A stretch of 41,487 nucleotides of DNA from contig SFJG01000009.1 of assembly GCA_004555955.1 (NCBI GenBank), forward strand, positions 1 through 41,487, read 5' to 3'. The translations under genes and the position numbers were made by a program. The notes below the pieces were generated by a model that did not search any database, was not told the DNA's origin, and saw only the letters and a list, made by a program, of their open reading frames with translations. Positions 7,777 through 15,274 of the stretch are shown one piece after another. The stretch comes from Bacteroidales bacterium. Lineage in GTDB: Bacteria; Bacteroidota; Bacteroidia; Bacteroidales; Muribaculaceae. Positions within the stretch are counted from its first letter, which is position 1, and each line of letters begins with the position of its first letter.

Positions 7777-8469
7777 ATGATTTACACTCAAGAAGTGCAG
7801 CACATGTGCTGTGTGAAGAAAGGTGCTAATCACCCATCCGCACCGATTCCCGAAGAAGGAAAGTGGGTGCGCGCAAAAGAGATTAAAGACATCAGCGGAC
7901 TCACTCACGGTATCGGCTGGTGCGCACCGCAACAAGGTGCTTGCAAACTCACTCTCAACGTAAAAGACGGCATCATCCAAGAGGCATTGGTAGAAACCAT
8001 CGGCTGCTCGGGCATGACCCACTCTGCCGCTATGGCGTCGGAGATTCTCCCCGGCAAAACTCTGTTGGAAGCCCTCAACACCGACCTCGTTTGCGACGCT
8101 ATCAACACAGCGATGCGCGAACTCTTCCTCCAAATCGTTTACGGCCGCACACAATCAGCTTTCTCTGAAGGCGGTTTGGCTGTCGGTGCTTCGCTCGAAG
8201 ACCTCGGTAAGGGCCTCCGTAGCCAAGTTGGTACAATGTTCGGCACAACAAAAACCGGCACTCGCTACCTCGAAATGGCTGAAGGCTACTGCACTCGCAT
8301 GGCTCTCGACGAAGAAAACCAAGTTATCGGCTACGAATTTATCCACCTCGGCAAGATGATGGAAATGATTAAAAACGGCGTAGACGCTAACGAGGCTATG
8401 GAAAAAGCAAAAGGTTGCTACGGACGTTTTGCTGATGCTGTTAAATATATTGACCCACGTAAAGAATAG
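7777..8469 (+). CDS. IscU/NifU-like iron-sulfur scaffold-type protein
   Basis: The 230-residue protein contains a NifU_N/IscU-like core: 'VETIGCSGMTHSAAMASEI' followed by PGKTLLEAL, closely matching the IscU pattern around its central cluster-ligand cysteine (here Cys77). Further cysteines are Cys11, Cys12, Cys49, Cys56, Cys106, Cys172 and Cys214; CAPQQGAC (49-56) could supply ligands. The protein is longer than IscU (about 128 residues) and has its own C-terminal half with YLEMAEGYC and KAKGCYGRF. I see no neighbouring iscS, iscA, hscA or fdx, so it does not sit in a standard ISC operon. It is followed at 11 nt by the GGGtGRT gene. Codon use is unusually uniform, suggesting high expression. 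Binding of a cluster is inferred; the partner may be its client. Confidence 0.88.
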   Translation: MIYTQEVQHMCCVKKGANHPSAPIPEEGKWVRAKEIKDISGLTHGIGWCAPQQGACKLTLNVKDGIIQEALVETIGCSGMTHSAAMASEILPGKTLLEALNTDLVCDAINTAMRELFLQIVYGRTQSAFSEGGLAVGASLEDLGKGLRSQVGTMFGTTKTGTRYLEMAEGYCTRMALDEENQVIGYEFIHLGKMMEMIKNGVDANEAMEKAKGCYGRFADAVKYIDPRKE

Positions 8470-8472
8470 GAG
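8468..8472 (+). promoter_or_regulatory. Strong Shine-Dalgarno before the GGGtGRT gene
   Basis: AGGAG, 8 nt before the ATG at 8481, partly overlapping the stop region of the preceding gene. Clear SD sites are uncommon in Bacteroidota, so this points to high translation and coupling. Confidence 0.7.
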
Positions 8473-8480
8473 AAACAACT

Positions 8481-9491
8481 ATGATTAGAGAAGTCAAATT
8501 TGAAAGCCAAGACCGTCGAATCAAGCAAATTCTCGCTGCATTGAACGAAAACGGCATCAAGGACATCGAAGAGGCTAACGCTATCTGCGACGCTGCCGGC
8601 ATCGACCCTTACAAGACTTGTGAAGAAACTCAACCTATCTGTTTCGAAAATGCTAAGTGGGCATACGTTGTAGGTTGCGCTATCGCCATCAAAAAAGGCT
8701 GCAAAAACGCTGCTGAAGCTGCCGAAGCTATCGGCATCGGCTTGCAAGCTTTCTGCATCCCCGGCTCTGTTGCCGACGACCGCAAAGTTGGTCTCGGACA
8801 CGGCAACTTGGCTGCTCGTCTGCTCCGCGAAGAGACAAAGTGCTTCGCATTCCTCGCAGGTCACGAGTCGTTTGCTGCCGCTGAAGGCGCTATCAAAATC
8901 GCCGCTAAAGCCGACAAAGTGCGCAAAGAGCCTCTCCGCGTAATCCTCAACGGTCTCGGCAAAGACGCCGCTATGATTATCAGCCGAATCAACGGTTTCA
9001 CTTACGTTCAAACCGAATTCGACTACTTCACCGGCGAACTCAAAGTGGTTAAAGAGACTCCGTTCTCCAATGGTCCGCGCGCAAAAGTTAAATGCTACGG
9101 CGCCGACGACGTTCGCGAAGGTGTTGCTATCATGTGGAAAGAAGGCGTTGACGTTTCTATCACAGGAAACTCTACCAACCCAACTCGTTTCCAACACCCG
9201 GTAGCAGGCACTTACAAGAAAGAACGCGTACTCGCAGGCAAGCCTTACTTCTCGGTTGCTTCCGGTGGTGGTACAGGTCGTACACTTCACCCCGACAACA
9301 TGGCTGCAGGTCCCGCTTCTTACGGTATGACCGACACTATGGGTCGTATGCACTCCGACGCACAATTCGCAGGTTCGTCATCAGTTCCGGCACACGTCGA
9401 AATGATGGGCTTCCTCGGCATCGGCAACAACCCGATGGTAGGTTGCACCGTGGCTTGCGCAGTCGACGTTGCTACCGCTCTCAACAAATAA
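8481..9491 (+). CDS. GGGtGRT-family protein, function unknown
   Basis: The 336-residue product carries the family's name motif at residues 262-268 (SGGGTGRTLHPD) and belongs to the conserved 'GGGtGRT protein' family known by sequence in Bacteroidota, Clostridia and some archaea, without an assigned reaction. Conserved-looking cysteines lie at 36, 47, 54, 66, 74, 92, 121, 205, 322 and 326; the cluster in the first 92 residues and the terminal GCTVAC are candidate metal or Fe-S ligands. No signal peptide or transmembrane helix is present apart from moderately hydrophobic Ala/Gly-rich segments, so it should be cytoplasmic. It is tightly paired with the IscU-like gene, has a strong SD and ends at a good terminator, which makes a two-protein unit likely. 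Codon bias suggests abundance. Confidence 0.93.
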   Translation: MIREVKFESQDRRIKQILAALNENGIKDIEEANAICDAAGIDPYKTCEETQPICFENAKWAYVVGCAIAIKKGCKNAAEAAEAIGIGLQAFCIPGSVADDRKVGLGHGNLAARLLREETKCFAFLAGHESFAAAEGAIKIAAKADKVRKEPLRVILNGLGKDAAMIISRINGFTYVQTEFDYFTGELKVVKETPFSNGPRAKVKCYGADDVREGVAIMWKEGVDVSITGNSTNPTRFQHPVAGTYKKERVLAGKPYFSVASGGGTGRTLHPDNMAAGPASYGMTDTMGRMHSDAQFAGSSSVPAHVEMMGFLGIGNNPMVGCTVACAVDVATALNK

Positions 9492-9521
9492 TTGCATAAA
9501 ATTAGCAATTACATAACCCAT

Positions 9522-9555
9522 TAGGGCGCACCACTCGGCGCGCCCTATTTTTTTG
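9522..9555 (+). terminator. Terminator after the GGGtGRT gene
   Basis: Perfect 8-bp stem TAGGGCGC/GCGCCCTA (9522-9529, 9540-9547), 10-nt loop and a run of eight T. Confidence 0.9.
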
Positions 9556-9598
9556 TTGTTAGTATTATAATACAAAATCTTTCTTTTCTTCATCCCGT

Positions 9599-9633
9599 TT
9601 TGCGGAATATGTCGGAGAAATGCTATATATTTG
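9599..9633 (+). promoter_or_regulatory. Possible promoter of the DUF3791/DUF3990 cassette
   Basis: TATATTTG (9626-9633) matches the -7 consensus; TTTG at 9599-9602 is 23 nt upstream, longer than usual. The leader to the ATG at 9670 would be about 30 nt. Confidence 0.45.
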
Positions 9634-9669
9634 CATAACCAAGTTGTTCAACCTTTCATTATAATATAT

Positions 9670-9912
9670 ATGGAAAATGTGTCAAAAAATAAGTCGCCCG
9701 AATTCGACCGGCTCGCCTTTACGGTGCTGGCTATCGAGGCTTCGGCTCGGAAAATGGGAATTTCCCCATGGGAAATGCGCAGGCGACTCGACAAGGTGGG
9801 GCTGATAAAAAGCCTCATACAGGATTGCTATGACACTTTGCATACCGAGAGCCGCGAAGCCGTGGCTAACGACGTCGTGGAAGCTCTTAAAAATTGGGAA
9901 AGGGAAGAATAA
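9670..9912 (+). CDS. DUF3791-like small protein (first copy)
   Basis: An 80-residue, mostly helical cytoplasmic protein. The pattern FDRLAFTVLAIEASARKMG, then ISPWEMRRRLDKVGLIKSL, YDTLHTES and a final acidic helix matches the DUF3791 arrangement as I know it. A longer frame begins at a TTG at 9631, but the ATG at 9670 fits the family length and the promoter. The stop overlaps the next start by one base (TAATG), so translation is coupled to the DUF3990 gene. Two DUF3791 copies around DUF3990 suggest that they control or neutralise the middle protein; this is inference. Confidence 0.75.
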   Translation: MENVSKNKSPEFDRLAFTVLAIEASARKMGISPWEMRRRLDKVGLIKSLIQDCYDTLHTESREAVANDVVEALKNWEREE

Positions 9913-10397
9913 TGGAGAAACGAACTCTATATCACGGCTCAACCGACATTGTCGAACGCCCGTTAGTCAGTATCGGCAGAAAAGACTTGGACTTCGGTCC
10001 GGGCTTTTACCTTACGCCCTTGCACGAGCAAGCATCTCAATGGGCAAAACGGACTATGACTATCCGTAAAGCCGCACAAGCCATCGTCAACGTCTACGAG
10101 TTTACTCTTCCGACAGACTGCAACATCAAACGTTTTGATGCATACGACAAGGAATGGCTCGACTTTATTGTTGATAGCCGAAAGGGCAAATGTCCATGGG
10201 AGGGGTATGACATAATTGAAGGCGGCGTTGCCAACGACCGTGTCATCGATGCCGTCGAAGCCTATATAAATGGTTATGCTGATGTAGAGCACACTTTGCG
10301 TCAGTTGGTCTACCACAAGCCCAATTATCAAATCTGCATACTTAATCAGCAAATAACTGACGAATATCTTCAATACAAATCAAACGAAAGGGTGTAA
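9912..10397 (+). CDS. DUF3990-like protein, candidate ADP-ribosyltransferase fold
   Basis: 161 residues from the ATG at 9912, chosen over an in-frame ATG at 9894 because it couples to the upstream stop. The N-terminus RTLYHGSTDIVERP and the later DFGPGFYLTPLHEQASQWA match DUF3990. These segments look like the first (H in YHG) and second (Y in GFYLT) motifs of PARP/RNA phosphotransferase-like ADP-ribosyltransferases. The third motif, usually Glu, is unclear: the C-terminal strand reads YQICILNQQ, so a Gln may take its place, or the catalytic acid lies in ITDEYLQY. If active it would modify a protein or nucleic acid with ADP-ribose. Its position between two small DUF3791 genes fits a toxin with partner proteins, but no toxicity can be shown from sequence. 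Confidence 0.82.
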   Translation: MEKRTLYHGSTDIVERPLVSIGRKDLDFGPGFYLTPLHEQASQWAKRTMTIRKAAQAIVNVYEFTLPTDCNIKRFDAYDKEWLDFIVDSRKGKCPWEGYDIIEGGVANDRVIDAVEAYINGYADVEHTLRQLVYHKPNYQICILNQQITDEYLQYKSNERV

Positions 10398-10399
10398 TT

Positions 10400-10606
10400 A
10401 TGTTAGATTTCTTGCTCTGGAATAAAATTGCGCGTATCATTTTGCAGTTGGCTGAGACGCTTAACATCTCGACCGACAGGGCTTTGCAGGTTTTCTACGA
10501 CTCGGATGTCTGCAAGATGCTGCACGACCCCGAACTTGGCATGCATCTGATGAGCGACACTTATATCGTAAACGACTTGATTGCCGAACTGCGCAACAAG
10601 CAATAG
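10400..10606 (+). CDS. DUF3791-like small protein (second copy)
   Basis: 68 residues: 'LLWNKIARIILQLAETLNIS', 'DRALQVFYDSDVCKML' and SDTYIVNDLIAELRNKQ. The ALQVFYDSDV element (aromatic-Tyr-x-Ser before a short helix) and the terminal helix fit a second DUF3791 subtype. It begins 2 nt after the DUF3990 stop. It shares little direct sequence with the first copy, so the two are unlikely to be a recent duplication; they may bind different faces or states of the DUF3990 protein. Confidence 0.75.
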   Translation: MLDFLLWNKIARIILQLAETLNISTDRALQVFYDSDVCKMLHDPELGMHLMSDTYIVNDLIAELRNKQ

Positions 10607-10711
10607 ATGACGCAAATAAAAGAGCAGAATAATACGAGGACATACCCCGTAGCAGCGATATTAACCAAATGGCTCGACTCGGACATTCTCATCGTGTCGA
10701 AGATACGATGA
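10607..10711 (+). CDS. Possible 34-residue peptide ending the cassette
   Basis: An ATG follows the stop of the second DUF3791 gene with no gap (TAGATG). The frame encodes MTQIKEQNNTR, then TYPVAAILTKWLDSDILIVS and a basic end, and stops before the terminator. Its position favours translation, but its length is near what chance allows. Confidence 0.3.
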   Translation: MTQIKEQNNTRTYPVAAILTKWLDSDILIVSKIR

Positions 10712-10739
10712 ATTCTTTCATTAATAACGCAATAAGAAA

Positions 10740-10775
10740 GAGGATGCACCTAATTATAAAGTGCACCCTCTTTTT
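10740..10775 (+). terminator. Terminator of the DUF3791/DUF3990 cassette
   Basis: Stem GAGGATGCAC/GTGCACCCTC with one A-C mismatch, an 11-nt loop and TTTTT. It lies between the plus-strand cassette and the convergent gpsA. Confidence 0.8.
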
Positions 10776-10792
10776 GTATGTCCGCAAAACGC

Positions 10793-11788
10793 CTATCGCA
10801 ACAGCGTTGCCAATTGGGCTATCGCCTTTTGTGCGGATGCTTTTGCGTAGAGTATTCGGTATACGCATTCGAGAATTGGCATATCCACGTTATACTTTTT
10901 GTTGATTTCGTGGATGCACTTGGTGCCGTAGTAGCCTTCAGCCACCATTTCCATCTCCATCATCGCTGCTTTTACGGAGTAACCGCGACCGATGTAGGCA
11001 CCGAAGTTGTGATTGCGGCTGAACTTGCTGTAGGACGTCACCAACAAATCGCCGAGATAGACCGAATCGCAAATATTGCGTTCGCCGCCGCACACTGCCA
11101 TGAGAAATTTATCCATCTCGCGAATCGAGTTCGACACAAACATTGCCAGGAAGTTGTCGCCAATCTTCAAGCCGTAGATTATGCCGGCAGCGATGGCGTA
11201 GACATTCTTAAGCACGGCGCCGTACTCAATTCCGCTGACGTCGGTCGACGTAACCGCGCTCATTGCGTTGCCACGAACGCACGAAGCGAACGCCTCAGCC
11301 TTGACAAGGTCGCTGCAGCCGATTGTCAGGTAACTCTGCCGACCGAGTGCAACCTCTTCGGCATGGCACGGACCGCCGATAACGACCTCGCACGCAGGGT
11401 CAATGCCGTAGAAGTCTGTCATATAATTGGTGACGATGGCATTTTCGTCGGGCACAATGCCTTTGACTGCGCTGACGATATTTTTGCCGCTAAGGTCGAC
11501 TGTGATTTTCTTGAGGTGCTCCTTGATGTAGGGCGACGGCATTGCCAGCAGAAGCGTGTCGGCTTGGCTGCACACATAGTTGATGTCCGACGAAAATTCG
11601 ATACGACTTGTGTCAAACTGTATGTCGGAGAGATACGTCGGGTTATGCCCCATCCGCATAAAGTCGGCGATGCGGTCGTCGCGGCGCATATACCACATTA
11701 TGGTCTGCTCGTTCTGCAGTAGAAGTTTTGCCAGGGCGGTAGCCCAACTGCCACCACCCATCACGGCAATTTTGCCCGGGAATCCCAT
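10793..11788 (-). CDS. gpsA: Glycerol-3-phosphate dehydrogenase [NAD(P)+]
   Basis: The 331-residue cytoplasmic enzyme reduces dihydroxyacetone phosphate to sn-glycerol 3-phosphate for phospholipid synthesis. The N-terminal Rossmann motif reads VMGGGSWATALAKLL (variant of GxGxxGxA), and VSAVKGI and IGGPCHAEEVALG are the family's substrate-side segments. The catalytic lysine lies in 'GIEYGAVLKNVYAIAAGII', where E. coli GpsA has the equivalent LKNV. Length is normal. It follows lysS by 39 nt in the same orientation, an arrangement I recall from other Bacteroidales, and probably depends on the lysS promoter. Confidence 0.95.
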   Translation of the reverse strand: MGFPGKIAVMGGGSWATALAKLLLQNEQTIMWYMRRDDRIADFMRMGHNPTYLSDIQFDTSRIEFSSDINYVCSQADTLLLAMPSPYIKEHLKKITVDLSGKNIVSAVKGIVPDENAIVTNYMTDFYGIDPACEVVIGGPCHAEEVALGRQSYLTIGCSDLVKAEAFASCVRGNAMSAVTSTDVSGIEYGAVLKNVYAIAAGIIYGLKIGDNFLAMFVSNSIREMDKFLMAVCGGERNICDSVYLGDLLVTSYSKFSRNHNFGAYIGRGYSVKAAMMEMEMVAEGYYGTKCIHEINKKYNVDMPILECVYRILYAKASAQKAIAQLATLLR

Positions 11789-11827
11789 AATTATTGTTTA
11801 GTTCTTGGTTACTAGATTATTAAGAGC

Positions 11828-13555
11828 CTATTTTGCTTTTTCCACCCATTCGCCGACTTGGTCGAGCGTAGGATTAGTCAGTTCGAGTTTAAACTTTTTG
11901 TTAAGTCCGCAAAGGTCTTGTTGAAGTTTACCGGGCTTGGCGTCAGCCAAACTTGCTGCTGTAAGGTAGCCGGCTTTCTGAATGGCAGGCACCCATTCTG
12001 CGGGCACGCCCAAAGCCTCATAAGCCTCCGGCTTGTCGCGACGCACGGTCTTTTCGGGACGCATCTGCGGGAAGAACAGCACTTCTTGGATGGTTGTTTG
12101 TCCGGTCATTAGCATCACCAAACGGTCCATGCCGATGCCCATACCCGACGTGGGAGGCATACCGTATTCGAGAGCGCGGATGAAGTCTTTGTCGATAATC
12201 ATCGCTTCGTCGTCGCCCTTTTCGCTCAGACGCATTTGCTCTACGAAGCGCTCGTATTGGTCAATCGGGTCGTTAAGCTCGGAATAAGCGTTGCAAAGTT
12301 CTTTTCCGTTGACCATCAACTCGAAACGCTCGGTGAGTTCGGGGTTGTTGCGGTGACGCTTTGTCAGCGGCGACATTTCTATCGGGTAGTCGATGATGAA
12401 TGTCGGCTGGATATAGTTGCCTTCGCACTTTGCGCCGAAGATTTCGTCGATAAGTTTGCCCTTACCCATTGTCTCGTCGACTTCAACGTCGATTTGCTTG
12501 CACACGTCGCGGAGTTGTTGCTCGTTCATGCCGGTGATGTCGATGCCGGTAAACTCTTTGATGGAGTCAATCATCGTAACGCGGCGGAAAGGAGCCTTGA
12601 AACTGATTGTGTTGTCGCCGACCTTTACTTCCGTCGTACCGTTGACGTCCATACAAATTTTTTCGAGCATATTCTCGGTGAAGGTCATCATCCAATTGTA
12701 GTCCTTATACGAAACGTAGATTTCCATACAAGTAAACTCGGGATTGTGAGTGCGGTCCATACCCTCGTTGCGGAAATTCTTGGAGAATTCGTAGACGCCT
12801 TCGAAACCGCCCACAATCAAGCGTTTCAGATAGAGTTCGTCGGCGATACGCAAGTAGAGAGGAATGTCGAGCGCATTGTGGTGAGTGATGAACGGACGCG
12901 CAGCCGCTCCACCGGGAATTTGTTGCAATATCGGAGTTTCGACCTCCATATAGCCGTGCGAGTTGAAGTATTCACGCATCGAGTTGTAGACCTTTGTGCG
13001 CTTGATGAAGATGTCTTTCACACCATCGTTGACCACCAAGTCGACGTAGCGCTGACGATAGCGCAATTCGGGGTCTTCGAATGCATCGTAGGTCACGCCG
13101 TCTTTCACCTTGACAATCGGCAGCGGACGCAATGACTTGCTAAGCATCTGCAATTTTTGTGCATGAACGGTGATTTCGCCCATCTGCGTACGGAACACGA
13201 AGCCCTCTACGCCGATAAAGTCGCCGATGTCGAGAAGTTTTTTGAAAAATATGTTGTATAGGTCTTTATTTTCGTCGGGGCAAACGTCATCGCGACTCAC
13301 ATACACTTGAATACGTCCGTCGGCGTCTTGAAGTTCCATAAACGAAGCCTTTCCCATAATGCGTCGGCTCATAATACGTCCGGCTATGCTCACTTGTCGC
13401 GGCTCGGCTTCGTCACTGAAGTTTTCCTTGATTTCCTTCGTATGTCCGGTCACTACAAATTCGGCTGCCGGATATGGCTCGATGCCCATCTTTCGCAATT
13501 CGTTCAAACTATTGCGTCTTACAATCTCTTGTTCGCTTAATTCGAGTATATTCAT
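11828..13555 (-). CDS. lysS: Lysine--tRNA ligase (class II)
   Basis: A 575-residue synthetase from the ATG at 13553-13555 (MNILELSEQEIVRRNSL). An OB-fold anticodon domain comes first (ISIAGRIMSRRIMGKASF and following), then the class II core with motif 2 FRNEGMDRTHNPEFTCMEIY and motif 3 GMGIGMDRLVMLMTG. About 70 residues after the core's usual end (VLFFPQMRPE) form an added domain (YEALGVPAEWVPAIQKAGY, then helical), which I recall as typical of Bacteroidota LysRS and which resembles a helix-hairpin-helix. The frame is open to 13669 and another ATG lies at 13573, but the promoter -7 box at 13640-13647 falls inside the longest version, which rules that version out. Confidence 0.95.
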   Translation of the reverse strand: MNILELSEQEIVRRNSLNELRKMGIEPYPAAEFVVTGHTKEIKENFSDEAEPRQVSIAGRIMSRRIMGKASFMELQDADGRIQVYVSRDDVCPDENKDLYNIFFKKLLDIGDFIGVEGFVFRTQMGEITVHAQKLQMLSKSLRPLPIVKVKDGVTYDAFEDPELRYRQRYVDLVVNDGVKDIFIKRTKVYNSMREYFNSHGYMEVETPILQQIPGGAAARPFITHHNALDIPLYLRIADELYLKRLIVGGFEGVYEFSKNFRNEGMDRTHNPEFTCMEIYVSYKDYNWMMTFTENMLEKICMDVNGTTEVKVGDNTISFKAPFRRVTMIDSIKEFTGIDITGMNEQQLRDVCKQIDVEVDETMGKGKLIDEIFGAKCEGNYIQPTFIIDYPIEMSPLTKRHRNNPELTERFELMVNGKELCNAYSELNDPIDQYERFVEQMRLSEKGDDEAMIIDKDFIRALEYGMPPTSGMGIGMDRLVMLMTGQTTIQEVLFFPQMRPEKTVRRDKPEAYEALGVPAEWVPAIQKAGYLTAASLADAKPGKLQQDLCGLNKKFKLELTNPTLDQVGEWVEKAK

Positions 13556-13639
13556 ATCTGTTAAATTTTTCATCACAAAACACGAAACCGCCTCCCGACT
13601 CATTGCGTTGTTCGGGCGAGGTCGCGCTATTTCAACATA

Positions 13640-13670
13640 CAAAGTTACACCAACCGCGCCGAAAAGCAAA
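13640..13670 (-). promoter_or_regulatory. Promoter of lysS-gpsA
   Basis: Minus-strand TTTG (13667-13670) and TAACTTTG (13640-13647) with a 19-nt spacer, a full consensus match. It leaves a leader of about 75-80 nt before the chosen lysS start. Confidence 0.75.
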
Positions 13671-13773
13671 GTAAAAAGCGAAAAATCGGCATTTTACACC
13701 CGATTTTTGCCGTTTTTAGCATTATCTTCGGCACTTTCCGTCGAAATTGTTGTAAAGATTTTTCGACTTACTA

Positions 13774-13804
13774 TTGCGCTTACTCGCTTTATTGATTAAC
13801 TTTG
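13774..13804 (+). promoter_or_regulatory. Promoter of the DUF1573-meaB operon
   Basis: TTG at 13774-13776 and TAACTTTG at 13797-13804 with a 20-nt spacer. It supports the start at 13832, since a frame opening at 13802 would begin inside the -7 box. Confidence 0.65.
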
Positions 13805-13831
13805 CCTTACGTTATAAAACTCGTAAATCGT

Positions 13832-14227
13832 ATGAAGAATCTTATCATAGTCATAGTGGCAATCTTTGCCATCGCCTTGCCGATGAACGCCAAGAAAAAG
13901 TCGGGAGCAATAATCACTTTTGCAGAAACCACCCACGACTTCGGATACATCCAAGAATCCGGCGGCGCCGTGTCGCACCAATTCACGTTTACCAACACGG
14001 GGACGAAGCCGCTCATCATCGTGTCGGCTCACGCTTCCTGCGGATGCACTAAGCCGGAATTTCCCAAAAAGCCTATCGAACCGGGCAAAACCGGCGTCGT
14101 TAAAATCACCTACAAGCCTAAGAATCGCCCGGGTGCTTTCGACAAAATCGTATCGATAACTTCCAACGCAAAGACCGTACATCTGCGCATCCGCGGTTGC
14201 GTAATCTCCGCAACTTCAACAAAATAG
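13832..14227 (+). CDS. Exported DUF1573 protein
   Basis: 131 residues with a signal peptide (MKNLIIVIVAIFAIALPMNAKKKS) and one DUF1573 immunoglobulin-like domain. Hallmarks are 'TTHDFGYIQESGGAVSHQFTF', the 'TNTGTKPLIIVSAHASCGCT' segment ending in the conserved CGC pair, and PGKTGVVKITYKPKNRPGAFDK. DUF1573 proteins are abundant in Bacteroidota envelopes; their role is unknown, though the fold suggests protein or glycan contact. The next gene, 2 nt downstream, encodes a larger relative, so the two are probably co-expressed. Confidence 0.88.
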   Translation: MKNLIIVIVAIFAIALPMNAKKKSGAIITFAETTHDFGYIQESGGAVSHQFTFTNTGTKPLIIVSAHASCGCTKPEFPKKPIEPGKTGVVKITYKPKNRPGAFDKIVSITSNAKTVHLRIRGCVISATSTK

Positions 14228-14229
14228 CC

Positions 14230-15264
14230 ATGAAGCGAATCGTTTCTATGCTGGTCCTTCTGCTATCGCTGACGGCTGTCGCCGAGCTTCGCTGGGAGGC
14301 TACAACCGTCGACTTCGGGACCATCCGCGAAGACGAAGGCAGAGCAACGCGCCATTTCCACTTCCGCAACGTCGGCGACTCTGCGGTCGACATCACGCGA
14401 ATACGCACCTCCTGTGGTTGCACCTCGTCCGACTACGTCCGCCACGGAATCCAACCCGGCGAAGCCGACTCGATGCCAATCCACTATAACCCGATTGGAA
14501 GACCCGGCTCGTTCAACAAACTCATTCATCTCACCGCTTCCGACTCCACCTACACTCTACATATCGTCGGCAACGTAATTCCCTCGGAAGTCACCCTCGC
14601 CGACCGATTTCCTCATTCTATAGGCGCACTGCGCACGTCTGCCAACGCTGCTCTCTTCGGCGACGTCATCTCCGGGAGAAGTCGCAGCGCACGTATTTCC
14701 GCCTACAACATCAGCAACGACACATTAGTGCTCGACTTCGACAAACTGCCTGCGATGTGCAGCGCATCCGCCTCGCCCGACACCATCCCGCCGGGCAACA
14801 CAACGTCGATTGCCATCACCTTCCGCACCACACCGGCAATGGAATTCGGCTGGCAAAGCCATAGCATCGACCTGATTCAAAACGGAAAAGCATTTCCCAT
14901 AAACATCACGGCTACCGTCAAAGCCGCCCCCGGCGAATGTCCCGACAACGCTCCCGCTGCCGAACTTGCCGACGATAAAATAATCTTCGCCGACTTCGGC
15001 TCGCAAAAGCATCCCAAAACAACAATTGTCATTCGCAACAGCGGAGGCTCGCCGCTCGTTGTCAAGCATTTCGCTTCGGAAGACGCAGCACTCGCCGCGT
15101 CAACCACACTACCTACGGTAATCGAGCCCGGAAAATCGGCAAAAATACAATTTACGCTCGACCCGTTGAAAGAAACCGATTCGATAATCAATAAAGAAGT
15201 AATCATCTATACCAACGACCCGGTGAAACCCAACCGAACTATTCGCCTCGTTGGCAACAAATAA
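14230..15264 (+). CDS. Exported multi-domain DUF1573 protein
   Basis: 344 residues from the ATG at 14230; a frame from 14197 overlaps the previous gene and would spoil the signal peptide MKRIVSMLVLLLSLTAVAE. The first domain (about 20-120) is a clear DUF1573 unit with VDFGTIREDEG and IRTSCGCTSSDY. A middle domain (120-235) and a last domain starting at IIFADFGSQKHPKTTIVIRN look like related Ig-like units without the CGC pair. The protein is probably periplasmic or surface-exposed; I see no sorting tail or lipobox. It may have arisen from its 131-residue neighbour by duplication. Confidence 0.87.
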   Translation: MKRIVSMLVLLLSLTAVAELRWEATTVDFGTIREDEGRATRHFHFRNVGDSAVDITRIRTSCGCTSSDYVRHGIQPGEADSMPIHYNPIGRPGSFNKLIHLTASDSTYTLHIVGNVIPSEVTLADRFPHSIGALRTSANAALFGDVISGRSRSARISAYNISNDTLVLDFDKLPAMCSASASPDTIPPGNTTSIAITFRTTPAMEFGWQSHSIDLIQNGKAFPINITATVKAAPGECPDNAPAAELADDKIIFADFGSQKHPKTTIVIRNSGGSPLVVKHFASEDAALAASTTLPTVIEPGKSAKIQFTLDPLKETDSIINKEVIIYTNDPVKPNRTIRLVGNK

Positions 15265-15274
15265 ACATCCCGCT

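Noticed and set aside
8418..9365. 315-codon minus-strand frame opposite the GGGtGRT gene
   Set aside because: The plus strand encodes a recognised family; the antisense frame is Ser/Phe/Cys-rich noise.
13556..13669. N-terminal extension of lysS
   Set aside because: It contains the -7 box of the promoter and does not resemble LysRS.
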